A stretch of 10,156 nt of DNA from contig CANQJX010000046.1 of the NCBI GenBank assembly GCA_947624335.1, forward strand, positions 1 to 10,156, read 5' to 3'. The position numbers and the translations under genes are program-made. The notes under the pieces were generated by a model that worked only from the letters and a program-made list of their open reading frames with translations, ran no database searches and had not been told where the DNA came from. This stretch comes from an uncultured Marvinbryantia sp. (lineage in GTDB: Bacteria; Bacillota; Clostridia; Lachnospirales; Lachnospiraceae). This document shows, piece by piece, positions 1 through 6,832 of this stretch (its first letter is position 1; every line of letters starts with the position of its first letter).

Positions 1-398
1 TCCGGGTTGATCTCCGGAACGACCATCGGCACGTCCGGCGTCCAGCGGTGCGCGCTGTTGTTGGAAACAACCGGCGTCTCCGTCTTTGCATACGCTTCCT
101 CGATTGCCCGGATCTCATCCTTGGACATATCCACCGCGGAAAAAACAAAGTCAACCGTCGCCGCTACTTTTTCTACGTCGCTTACGTTCATAACCACCAG
201 TTTTTTTACCGCTTCGGGCATCGGCGTGGTCATTTTCCACCGGCCGCCCACCGCTTCTTCATAGGTCTTTCCGGCGCTTCTTGCGCTTGCCGCCACCGTA
301 ACTACCTCAAACCAGGGATGATGTTCCAGAAGCGCGATAAAGCGCTGTCCCACCATTCCGGTCGCTCCAAGAATCCCTACTTTTAATTTCTTTTCCAT
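1..398 (-). CDS. asd: Aspartate-semialdehyde dehydrogenase, N-terminal part (cut by window edge)
   Basis: This is the first 132 residues of a gene that continues beyond position 1. The family reduces aspartyl-4-phosphate to aspartate semialdehyde with NADPH, the branch point to lysine/diaminopimelate, threonine and methionine, in the cytoplasm. The protein opens MEKKLKVGILGATGMVGQRF, a Rossmann dinucleotide-binding loop (GATGMVGQ, residues 11-18). Later it has SNNSAHRW around residues 112-119 and PMVVPEINP at 124-132, which match the archaeal/fungal-like class of Asd also found in Clostridia. The catalytic cysteine and histidine lie outside the window. The start is fixed by a strong GAGGAGGA ribosome site (complement of 403-410) four bases upstream of the ATG at 398-396. 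That site overlaps the argH stop codon, so translation is probably coupled to argH. It has no stop in the window and is therefore a partial gene, not a broken one. Confidence 0.93.
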   Translation of the reverse strand, partial: MEKKLKVGILGATGMVGQRFIALLEHHPWFEVVTVAASARSAGKTYEEAVGGRWKMTTPMPEAVKKLVVMNVSDVEKVAATVDFVFSAVDMSKDEIRAIEEAYAKTETPVVSNNSAHRWTPDVPMVVPEINP

Positions 399-408
399 AA
401 TATCCTCC

Positions 409-1794
409 TCATTCTTCCTGCTCCTGCAGATAACGTTTATTTACAGCAATTGCCTCGCGCATTGCCTTTTCGGAAGGCGCGCCCAGCGTACAGCGTTTTT
501 CCACGCAGGTTTTCAAGCTGATCGCCTCGTAAACGTCGCTTTCAAACGCCGGACTGAACGACTGCATTTCTTCCAGGGTAAGGTCATCCAGCGCAACGCC
601 CCTTTCGATACATTCCAGAACCATGCGTCCCACAATGCCGTGGGCGTCCCGGAAAGCAACGCCGCGGTTGACCAGATAATCCGCCGCGTCTGTGGCGTTG
701 GTAAATCCGCCCCTGGCGCTTGCCTCCATGCGGTCGCTGTTGAATTTCGTCGTTGAAAGCATCGCCGCAAAAAGCGACAGGCATCCTTTTACCGTATCGA
801 TGGCGTCAAACGTCAGTTCCTTATCTTCCTGCATATCCTTATTGTAGGCGAGCGGCAGCCCCTTCATCGTCGTCAGAATCGCGGTAAGCGCCCCGTATAC
901 GCGTCCCGTTTTGCCGCGGATCAGTTCCGCAATATCCGGGTTCTTTTTCTGCGGCATAATGCTGCTGCCCGTGCTGTACGCATCGTCCAGCTCGATAAAA
1001 CGGTACTCATTGCTGTTCCAGATGATCATTTCTTCGCAGAAACGGCTCAAATGCATCATAATCGTAGAAAGCGCCGACAGAAGTTCAATCAGATAATCCC
1101 GGTCCGAAACGGCGTCCATACTGTTTTGCGCCGCGCCGTCAAAGCCAAGAAGCCGCGCGCTGTACGCGCGGTCCAGCGGATATGTGGTCCCGGCAAGCGC
1201 CCCGCTTCCCAAAGGGCAGGTATTCATTCTCCGGTAAATATCCGCAAGCCTCTGATGATCCCGCTTAAACATCTCAAAATAAGCGCCCAGATGGTGCGCC
1301 AGCGTGATCGGCTGCGCTTTCTGCAGATGGGTAAATCCCGGCATATAGGTGTGGATATGCTTCTCCATCAGATCCAGAAGCACTGTTAAAAGATCCTTTA
1401 CCAGTTCCCGAAGCCGGACCACTTCGCCGCGTGTGTACAGTTTCATATCCAGCGCCACCTGATCGTTGCGGCTGCGCCCGGTGTGCAGTTTCTTCCCCGC
1501 TTCGCCGATGCGCGCGATCAGATTCGCCTCCACAAAGCTGTGGATGTCTTCGTACTCCGGCGTAATCTGCAGATCTTTGTTCTCCAGATCCCGCAGGATT
1601 CCGGCGAGACCGTCCAGTATTTTTTCTTTTTCTTCTTCCGTCAAAATCTTCTGTTTTGCCAGCATCTTTACATGCGCCATACTTCCTTCGATGTCCTGCC
1701 GGTAAAAACGTTTATCAAAAGACACGGATGCGTTAAACCGGTATACCAGTTCGTCCGTTTCTTTGGTAAACCGGCCGCCCCAGAGCTGTGCCAT
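409..1794 (-). CDS. argH: Argininosuccinate lyase
   Basis: ArgH cleaves argininosuccinate to arginine and fumarate, the last step of arginine synthesis, as a cytoplasmic homotetramer of the fumarase/aspartase superfamily. At 461 residues it has the usual full length. Visible family motifs are LWGGRF at residues 4-9, HTGRSRNDQVA at 104-114, PGFTHLQKAQP at 152-162 (with the conserved Thr-His), and the superfamily signature GSSIMPQKKNPD at 276-287. The signature loop carries the catalytic serine and the substrate-binding lysine. The ATG at 1794-1792 follows an AAGGGG ribosome site (complement of 1799-1804) with a short spacer. Downstream, only 10 bases separate its stop from asd, so the two genes share a transcript. 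Upstream, queH ends 105 bp away on the same strand with no convincing terminator between, so read-through from queH is possible. A TATGAT hexamer lies in the gap, but I see no good -35 to pair with it. Confidence 0.98.
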   Translation of the reverse strand: MAQLWGGRFTKETDELVYRFNASVSFDKRFYRQDIEGSMAHVKMLAKQKILTEEEKEKILDGLAGILRDLENKDLQITPEYEDIHSFVEANLIARIGEAGKKLHTGRSRNDQVALDMKLYTRGEVVRLRELVKDLLTVLLDLMEKHIHTYMPGFTHLQKAQPITLAHHLGAYFEMFKRDHQRLADIYRRMNTCPLGSGALAGTTYPLDRAYSARLLGFDGAAQNSMDAVSDRDYLIELLSALSTIMMHLSRFCEEMIIWNSNEYRFIELDDAYSTGSSIMPQKKNPDIAELIRGKTGRVYGALTAILTTMKGLPLAYNKDMQEDKELTFDAIDTVKGCLSLFAAMLSTTKFNSDRMEASARGGFTNATDAADYLVNRGVAFRDAHGIVGRMVLECIERGVALDDLTLEEMQSFSPAFESDVYEAISLKTCVEKRCTLGAPSEKAMREAIAVNKRYLQEQEE

Positions 1795-1899
1795 AATTCC
1801 CCTTCTTTCTTGCTTCTTTTGCAGATTACTATTCGGAGTTTATCATATTTTTCGCCCGCCCGCAATACCTGTCGCACATTTTACCGCCGGCAGGCAGCG

Positions 1900-2523
1900 T
1901 CAGATACGCTCCTGCGGCAGGGAAAACCGGCACCCGCAATAATTCTGGCGGTAAAGCCCGTATTGCCTGGAAAGCTCTCCCGAACGCTTGAACCCTTCCT
2001 TCTTTTTAAAATCGGACGGAAGCCACAGAAGATGATATTCTTCGGCCAGGGCTTCTCCGATCTCATTGATTGCCCGCGCGTTTTTTAAAGGACTGATCGT
2101 TAAGGTCGTGGCAAAATAATCCGCCTGTTCCCGCACCGCCGCGGCGGCCGTTTTTTCCAGCCGCAGCCGGAAGCATTTGCGGCAGCGCGCGCCGCCCTCC
2201 GGCTCCTGTTCCAGCCCCTTTACCGCCGCATAATAATCCTGCGGAACATATTCCCCCTCTAAAAAACGCACCGGATATTTTACCGGCAGGCGCGCAATAA
2301 AATTCTGCTGTTCCGCAGCGCGCTTGCGGTATTCCTCCGGCGGATCTATGTTGGGATTATAATAAAAAACCGTAATCCGAAAATAATTCGATAAATACTC
2401 CAGCACATAACTGCTGCAAGGCGCGCAGCAGCTATGCAAAAGCAGCGCCGGCGCCCGGTTCTCTTTTTGCAGTTCAGCCAGCAGCCCGTCCAGCTCCCGC
2501 TGATAATTTCTCTGTTTTTCCAT
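1900..2523 (-). CDS. queH: Epoxyqueuosine reductase QueH (DUF208 family)
   Basis: QueH catalyses the last step of queuosine formation in tRNA, reducing epoxyqueuosine to queuosine; it replaces the unrelated cobalamin-dependent QueG in many Clostridia. The 207-residue protein is full length for the family. It shows LLLHSCCAPCSS at residues 27-38 (cysteines 32, 33 and 36), YYNPNIDPPEEYRKR at 54-68, CRKCFRLRL at 114-122 (cysteines 114 and 117), a TTLTISPLKN block at 139-148, and a C-terminal YCGCRFS with cysteines 196 and 198. The clustered cysteines are the known iron-sulphur/metal site of the family. The ATG at 2523-2521 has a GGAG ribosome site (complement of 2533-2536) at 9-base spacing. Its promoter lies back to back with that of the divergent marR gene and carries an inverted repeat over the -10, so expression may be controlled. 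No other queuosine gene is visible nearby. Confidence 0.95.
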   Translation of the reverse strand: MEKQRNYQRELDGLLAELQKENRAPALLLHSCCAPCSSYVLEYLSNYFRITVFYYNPNIDPPEEYRKRAAEQQNFIARLPVKYPVRFLEGEYVPQDYYAAVKGLEQEPEGGARCRKCFRLRLEKTAAAAVREQADYFATTLTISPLKNARAINEIGEALAEEYHLLWLPSDFKKKEGFKRSGELSRQYGLYRQNYCGCRFSLPQERI

Positions 2524-2545
2524 TCACCAATTCTCCGCTGTTTCC

Positions 2546-2565
2546 TTATAGTGATACTACTATAA
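2546..2565. promoter_or_regulatory. Inverted repeat over the queH -10, candidate operator
   Basis: TTATAGT (2546-2552) and ACTATAA (2559-2565) form a perfect 7-bp inverted repeat around a 6-bp centre, 20 bp in all. It covers the proposed queH -10 hexamer and would span about two turns of B-DNA face, a usual size for a dimeric winged-helix repressor. The nearest candidate binder is the adjacent MarR-type protein, but that link is inferred. AT-rich promoter DNA gives such repeats by chance fairly often. Confidence 0.4.
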
Positions 2566-2587
2566 CAGATAATTTTTTCAAATACAA
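2559..2587 (-). promoter_or_regulatory. Probable promoter of queH
   Basis: On the minus strand, TTGTAT (complement of 2582-2587) is followed by a 17-base spacer and TATAGT (complement of 2559-2564). The -10 matches the sigma-A consensus at five of six positions; the -35 keeps only the TTG. The -10 sits inside an inverted repeat (2546-2565). An alternative reading pairs a nearby TTGAAA with TAGTAT. The exact hexamers are inferred; that a promoter lies here follows from the divergent gene arrangement. Confidence 0.55.
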
Positions 2588-2616
2588 TTGACAAATTCCA
2601 AACTCCGGTTTAAAAT
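2588..2616 (+). promoter_or_regulatory. Strong sigma-A type promoter of the marR-ABC operon
   Basis: TTGACA (2588-2593, perfect -35) is followed by exactly 17 bases and TAAAAT (2611-2616, five of six against TATAAT). Transcription should start near 2622-2625, giving a leader of about 70 bases before the TTG start of the regulator. The -35 directly abuts the -35 of the divergent queH promoter, so one bound protein could affect both directions. Confidence 0.8.
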
Positions 2617-2634
2617 ATGTTCGGTTTCAAACAT
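2617..2634. promoter_or_regulatory. Small inverted repeat just after the marR -10
   Basis: ATGTT (2617-2621) and AACAT (2630-2634) are a 5-bp inverted repeat with an 8-base centre, starting at the base after the -10 hexamer and covering the likely transcription start. Position and size suit autorepression by a MarR dimer. The arms are short, so chance is a real alternative. Confidence 0.3.
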
Positions 2635-2671
2635 TTAGATTTCTAACATTTAGATTCCTAACAATTTAGAT
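2630..2671 (+). repeat. Threefold 15-bp direct repeat in the marR leader
   Basis: AACATTTAGAT occurs at 2630-2640 and again at 2645-2655. A third copy, AACAATTTAGAT with one added A, is at 2660-2671. The copies start exactly 15 bp apart. Where they join, TTAGA-TT-TCTAA and TTAG-ATTC-CTAA dyads appear. The array lies between the predicted transcription start and the ribosome site of the regulator, so it could be a multi-site operator for the MarR protein or an element acting in the RNA leader. The repeats are plain in the sequence; their function is inferred. Confidence 0.7.
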
Positions 2672-2693
2672 ACGTTCGAAAAGAGGTGTTATT

Positions 2694-3179
2694 TTGCATT
2701 CTAAAGAACAGGTCGGATTATATATTATGATCGCCTCCCATCAGATTCGCAGAAAGGTGGACAGCATTTCCGCCTGCCACGGACTGACCGGCATCCAGAG
2801 CCGCATTCTTTCCTATATCTGCGCTTCTCCCGATAAAGAAGTGTTTCAGAAGGAAATCGAAAAGAACTTTGGCATCCGGCGCTCGTCCGTCACCAGCGTA
2901 ATCTCCAATCTGGAGCAGAACGGTTTTTTAAACCGCAAGGCAGTGCCCGCGGACGCGCGCCAGAAAAAGCTGGTGCTGACCCAAAAGGGCATGGAGGCGG
3001 ATCAAAAGGTATCGACCGGCATCAAAGATTTTGAGCAGTCGTTAAACGATCTTTTTTCCGACGGCGAAAGAAAGACGCTTCTGGACCTGCTTGGCCGGAT
3101 CACAGATACCCTGGGCGGCGGCTGCGCGCGGCAGGCCGCAAATAAAACAATGCAAGGAAAGGATGAAACAATATGCTAA
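2694..3179 (+). CDS. MarR-family transcriptional regulator, probable autoregulator of the exporter operon
   Basis: This 161-residue protein has the MarR winged-helix pattern. Helices that should dimerise flank a DNA-binding region at about residues 33-100: LTGIQSRILSYI, then a recognition helix near 61-74 (RRSSVTSVISNLEQNGFL), then a basic wing with the family hallmark DARQKKLVLTQKG at 87-99. MarR proteins usually repress adjacent efflux genes and release DNA when they bind a small amphipathic ligand or are oxidised. Four cysteines (28, 43, 144, 161) are present, but nothing shows redox sensing. The TTG start at 2694 is chosen because a GAGGTG ribosome site (2683-2688) lies five bases upstream; the next in-frame ATG at 2727 has no comparable site. 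The gene overlaps the next one by 7 bp, so regulator and exporter are co-translated. Confidence 0.92.
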   Translation: MHSKEQVGLYIMIASHQIRRKVDSISACHGLTGIQSRILSYICASPDKEVFQKEIEKNFGIRRSSVTSVISNLEQNGFLNRKAVPADARQKKLVLTQKGMEADQKVSTGIKDFEQSLNDLFSDGERKTLLDLLGRITDTLGGGCARQAANKTMQGKDETIC

Positions 3180-4909
3180 AAAATCTGCTCGGATGCGTCG
3201 GGGAATATAAAAGGCCCTCCCTGCTCGCGCCGCTGACCGTCACGCTGGAGGTCATCCTCGAAGTGATCATACCGCTTTTAATGGCAAGCCTGATCGATAA
3301 AGGGATCTCCGCCGGCAATATGAATCAGATTCTTTATTACGGAATACTTCTGGTAATCGCCGCTATGGCGTCGCTTACCTGCGGCGCTCTCTCCGGCAAT
3401 TTCGCCGCGGTGGCCAGCTCCGGCTTTGCAAAGAACCTGCGCAAAAAAATGTTTTACCGGGTACAGGATTTTTCATTTACCAACATCGACCACTTTTCCG
3501 CTTCCAGTCTGGTAACAAGGCTGACGACGGACGTAACGAATGTGCAAATGGCCTATCAAATGATTATCCGCATCGCCGTGCGCGCGCCGATTATGCTGAT
3601 CTCCGCCTTTGTAATGGCGTGCAGGATCAACGTCCGCCTGGCTTCTATTTTCCTGGCGATCATTCCCTTTCTGGGCGTGATCCTGGGCGTGATTATCAAA
3701 ATTGCGCACCCGATCTTTATGCGCGTATTTAAAACGTATGATAAACTCAACAACGTGGTGCAGGAAAACGTGCGCGGCATCCGCGTGGTCAAGTCTTTTG
3801 TCCGCGAGGATTTTGAGGAAGCAAAATTTAAGGGAATTTCCGGAGAGATATACCGCGACTTTACAAAGGTGGAAAAAATTCTCGCCTTTAACGGCCCGTC
3901 CATGCAGTTCTGCGTATACACCTGTATGCTGCTGGTCTCCTGGATCGGCGCGCACAGAATTGTGGCGGGCAATATGACGACCGGCGAGCTGACCTCCATG
4001 TTTACTTATATTATGCAGATCCTGATGAGCCTGATGATGCTCTCCATGATCTTTGTGATGATCACAATGTCCCGCGCCGCCATCGAACGTATCAACGAAG
4101 TGCTGGTGGAACAGCCCGACATCGCAGACGTATCGGATCCGGTTATGGAGGTTCCAAACGGCGAAATCTGCTTTGACCACGTTTCCTTCAGCTATTCCGG
4201 GGATAAGAACAAGCTGTGCCTGAAAAATATTAATCTGAAAATCGCCTCCGGCGAGACCGTCGGCATCATCGGCGGAACCGGAAGCGCAAAGAGTACCTTA
4301 GTACAGCTTATCCCCCGCCTGTACGACGTCACGGAGGGAACGCTTACCGTAGGCGGCATCGACGTGCGCAATTATGACATGAAAGCGCTGCGCGACGCGG
4401 TCTCCATGGTGCTGCAAAAGAACGTGCTTTTCTCCGGAACCATCAAAGAAAATCTGCGCTGGGGCAGCGAAAACGCCACCGATGAGGAAATGATCCATGC
4501 CTGCCGGCTCGCGCAGGCCGATGAATTTATCCGTACGTTTCCGGACGGCTACGACACGCATATCGAACAGGGCGGGGCAAATGTTTCCGGCGGGCAGAAG
4601 CAGCGCATCTGCATTGCGCGCGCGCTTTTAAAGAAACCCAAAATCCTGATCCTCGACGACAGCACTTCCGCCGTGGATACCCGCACGGACGCGCTGATCC
4701 AGGAAGCTTTCGCAAAGGAAATTCCAAACACTACCAAGCTGATCATCGCGCAGAGAATTTCCTCGGTGCAAAACGCGGATAAAATCATCGTTCTGGATAA
4801 CGGCAGAATCGAATCTGTCGGAAGCCATGAAGAACTGCTCGCTTCCAGCCATATTTATCAGGAGGTTTATTATTCACAGGTAAAGGGGGAATCGGACGAT
4901 GCCAGGTAA
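3173..4909 (+). CDS. ABC exporter half-transporter, degenerate-site subunit (heterodimeric multidrug type)
   Basis: This is a fused membrane-ATPase half-transporter of 578 residues, usual for the family. The N-terminal half (about 15-310) is a six-helix exporter domain; the C-terminal half is an ATPase. The A-loop tyrosine is Y341, Walker A is GGTGSAKST at 367-375, the Q-loop is Q415, the signature VSGGQ is at 471-475, and Walker B is ILILDD at 491-496. Asp496 stands where the catalytic glutamate normally is, and the switch histidine is Gln527. In Walker A the last glycine of GxGK is alanine (A372). The family normally pairs such a subunit with a canonical partner (TM287/288, BmrCD, LmrCD), and the next gene fits. 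The ATG overlaps the marR stop and has an AAAGGA ribosome site (3158-3163) nine bases upstream. The substrate cannot be read from sequence; MarR control suggests drugs or other toxic amphiphiles. Confidence 0.95.
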   Translation: MLKNLLGCVGEYKRPSLLAPLTVTLEVILEVIIPLLMASLIDKGISAGNMNQILYYGILLVIAAMASLTCGALSGNFAAVASSGFAKNLRKKMFYRVQDFSFTNIDHFSASSLVTRLTTDVTNVQMAYQMIIRIAVRAPIMLISAFVMACRINVRLASIFLAIIPFLGVILGVIIKIAHPIFMRVFKTYDKLNNVVQENVRGIRVVKSFVREDFEEAKFKGISGEIYRDFTKVEKILAFNGPSMQFCVYTCMLLVSWIGAHRIVAGNMTTGELTSMFTYIMQILMSLMMLSMIFVMITMSRAAIERINEVLVEQPDIADVSDPVMEVPNGEICFDHVSFSYSGDKNKLCLKNINLKIASGETVGIIGGTGSAKSTLVQLIPRLYDVTEGTLTVGGIDVRNYDMKALRDAVSMVLQKNVLFSGTIKENLRWGSENATDEEMIHACRLAQADEFIRTFPDGYDTHIEQGGANVSGGQKQRICIARALLKKPKILILDDSTSAVDTRTDALIQEAFAKEIPNTTKLIIAQRISSVQNADKIIVLDNGRIESVGSHEELLASSHIYQEVYYSQVKGESDDAR

Positions 4910-6830
4910 ACGGGAACAACAGGCGATGGCGCGCGGATTATCGAAAGAAGCGCGCCGGGAACTGATCAAAAAGTCGAATCCCATGGGCGCTTTAAAACGC
5001 CTGCTGGGCTATATCGGAAAAGATTATAAATATCATATGATTCTGGTGCTTGTCTGCATCTTTATCAGCGCCGTCACCGGCGTAATCGGCTCGCTGTTTC
5101 TGCGGGTGCTGATCGACGATTATGTAACGCCGCTGCTTACTATGTCCGTGCCGGATTTCGTCCCGCTCCTGCGGACGCTGCTGATTATGGCGTGCATTTT
5201 CCTGGCCGGCGTCTTAAGCACGCTGATCCAGGGACGCGTCATCGTGACAATCGCCCAGGGCGTGCAGAAAGAAATCCGGGACGAAATGTTCGCCCATATG
5301 CAGACGCTGCCGATCCGCTATTTTGACACGCATGCGTTCGGCGATATTATGAGCCACTATACCAACGATACCGATACGCTGCGTCAGATGCTCTCGCAGA
5401 GCCTCACGCAGATGCTCTCTTCTTCTGTTACGATTGTCGCGGTGATTGTCGCCATGCTGACTACCAGCATCCATCTGTCGCTGGTGGTGGCGGTGTCCGT
5501 CTTTTTTATGCTTCAGGTGACCAAGCGGATCGCGGGCAACAGCGGAAAGTATTTTATCAAACAGCAAAACTCGCTCGGCGTTACCAACGGCTATATTGAA
5601 GAAATGATCAACGGGCAGAAGGTCGTCAAGGTATTCAACTACGAACAGCGCTCGGAAGAAGCGTTCGACCGCTTGAATGAAGAACTGTGCAGCAACGCGA
5701 CAAACGCGCACCGCTTCGCCAATATCCTGATGCCGGTAATGGCGAACCTGGGAAACCTTCAGTATGTGGTAATCGCCATTGTGGGCGGCCTGCTGGCCTT
5801 AAACGGCGTCGGCGGCATTACCATCGGCGTAATCGCAAGTTTCCTGCAGCTTAGCAAGTCCTTTACCAATCCGATCGGACAGATTTCACAGCAGATGAAC
5901 TCCATCGTAATGGCGCTTGCCGGCGCGGGGCGTATCTTCGCCCTGATGGATGAGGAACCGGAAGCCGACGACGGCTATGTTACGCTTGTCCACGCAAAAT
6001 ATGACGAAAACGGCGAGCTTAGCGAATGCCCGGAGCGCACAGGCCTATGGGCGTGGAAGCACCAGCACGGCGACGGCACGCTTACCTACGCCAAAATGGA
6101 GGGCGACGTGCGTTTCTACGACGTAGATTTTGCCTACAATCCCGATAAAGTGGTGCTGCATAATATTTCTCTTTACGCAAAACCCGGGCAGAAAATTGCC
6201 TTTGTGGGCGCAACGGGAGCCGGAAAAACCACGATCACCAATCTGATCAACCGTTTTTATGATCTGGCGGACGGCAAGATCCGCTACGACGATATCAATA
6301 TCAACAAAATCAAAAAGCCCGAACTGCGCCGCTCTTTAGGTATGGTCCTGCAGGACACCAACCTCTTTACCGGCACGATCCGGGAAAATATCCGCTATGG
6401 AAAACTGGACGCTACAGACGAGGAAGTGATCGCGGCGGCAAAAATTGCCAACGCGCACGATTTTATCGAAATGCTGCCGCAGGGATATGATACCGTTATC
6501 TCCGGCAACGGCGCGGAACTGTCGCAGGGACAGCGCCAGCTTCTCTCCATCGCGCGCGCGGCGATCTCCGATCCGCCCGTTATGATATTGGACGAAGCGA
6601 CTTCCAGCATTGATACCCGCACGGAATCCATCGTGCAAAAGGGTATGGACGCTTTGATGAAAGGGCGCACCGTATTTGTAATCGCGCACCGTCTCTCAAC
6701 GGTGCGCAACGCGGACGCCATTATGGTTCTGGAACAGGGACGCATCATCGAGCGCGGGACGCACGACGAACTGATCGCCCAGAAAGGAAAATACTATCAG
6801 CTTTATACCGGCGCGTTTGAGCTGGAATAA
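4899..6830 (+). CDS. ABC exporter half-transporter, catalytic-site subunit (partner of the preceding gene)
   Basis: This 643-residue membrane-ATPase half-transporter has a basic N-terminal extension (1-40), exporter helices at about 45-345 and an ATPase from about 400. Walker A is canonical (GATGAGKTT, 437-445). Walker B VMILDE (561-566) keeps catalytic Glu566, and the switch His597 is present. The signature is altered to LSQGQ (541-545), which in a head-to-tail dimer would face the degenerate Walker motifs of the first subunit. So one composite site is fully competent and one is weak. A linker of about 50 residues (351-402), rich in acidic and aromatic residues and including GLWAWKHQHGDGTLTY, separates the two domains; similar linkers are known to me in Lachnospiraceae relatives. 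The ATG overlaps the upstream gene by 11 bp and has a GGGGGA ribosome site at 4885-4890. Its stop is 2 bp from a convergent gene's stop, with no terminator between. Confidence 0.95.
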   Translation: MPGKREQQAMARGLSKEARRELIKKSNPMGALKRLLGYIGKDYKYHMILVLVCIFISAVTGVIGSLFLRVLIDDYVTPLLTMSVPDFVPLLRTLLIMACIFLAGVLSTLIQGRVIVTIAQGVQKEIRDEMFAHMQTLPIRYFDTHAFGDIMSHYTNDTDTLRQMLSQSLTQMLSSSVTIVAVIVAMLTTSIHLSLVVAVSVFFMLQVTKRIAGNSGKYFIKQQNSLGVTNGYIEEMINGQKVVKVFNYEQRSEEAFDRLNEELCSNATNAHRFANILMPVMANLGNLQYVVIAIVGGLLALNGVGGITIGVIASFLQLSKSFTNPIGQISQQMNSIVMALAGAGRIFALMDEEPEADDGYVTLVHAKYDENGELSECPERTGLWAWKHQHGDGTLTYAKMEGDVRFYDVDFAYNPDKVVLHNISLYAKPGQKIAFVGATGAGKTTITNLINRFYDLADGKIRYDDININKIKKPELRRSLGMVLQDTNLFTGTIRENIRYGKLDATDEEVIAAAKIANAHDFIEMLPQGYDTVISGNGAELSQGQRQLLSIARAAISDPPVMILDEATSSIDTRTESIVQKGMDALMKGRTVFVIAHRLSTVRNADAIMVLEQGRIIERGTHDELIAQKGKYYQLYTGAFELE

Positions 6831-6832
6831 CA

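Noticed and set aside
7..386. Two plus-strand open frames opposite asd
   Set aside because: Their sequences are low in family character and lie fully opposite a clear Asd reading frame with a strong ribosome site.
1795..1899. Promoter or terminator between queH and argH
   Set aside because: A TATGAT hexamer is present without a fitting -35, and the GC-rich stretch gives no clean hairpin with a T-run.
911..2088. Plus-strand open frames opposite argH and queH
   Set aside because: They are antisense shadows; the minus-strand proteins carry complete family motifs and proper starts.
2727..2729. ATG as an alternative start for the MarR regulator
   Set aside because: No ribosome site precedes it, while TTG at 2694 has GAGGTG five bases upstream and keeps the N-terminal helix intact.
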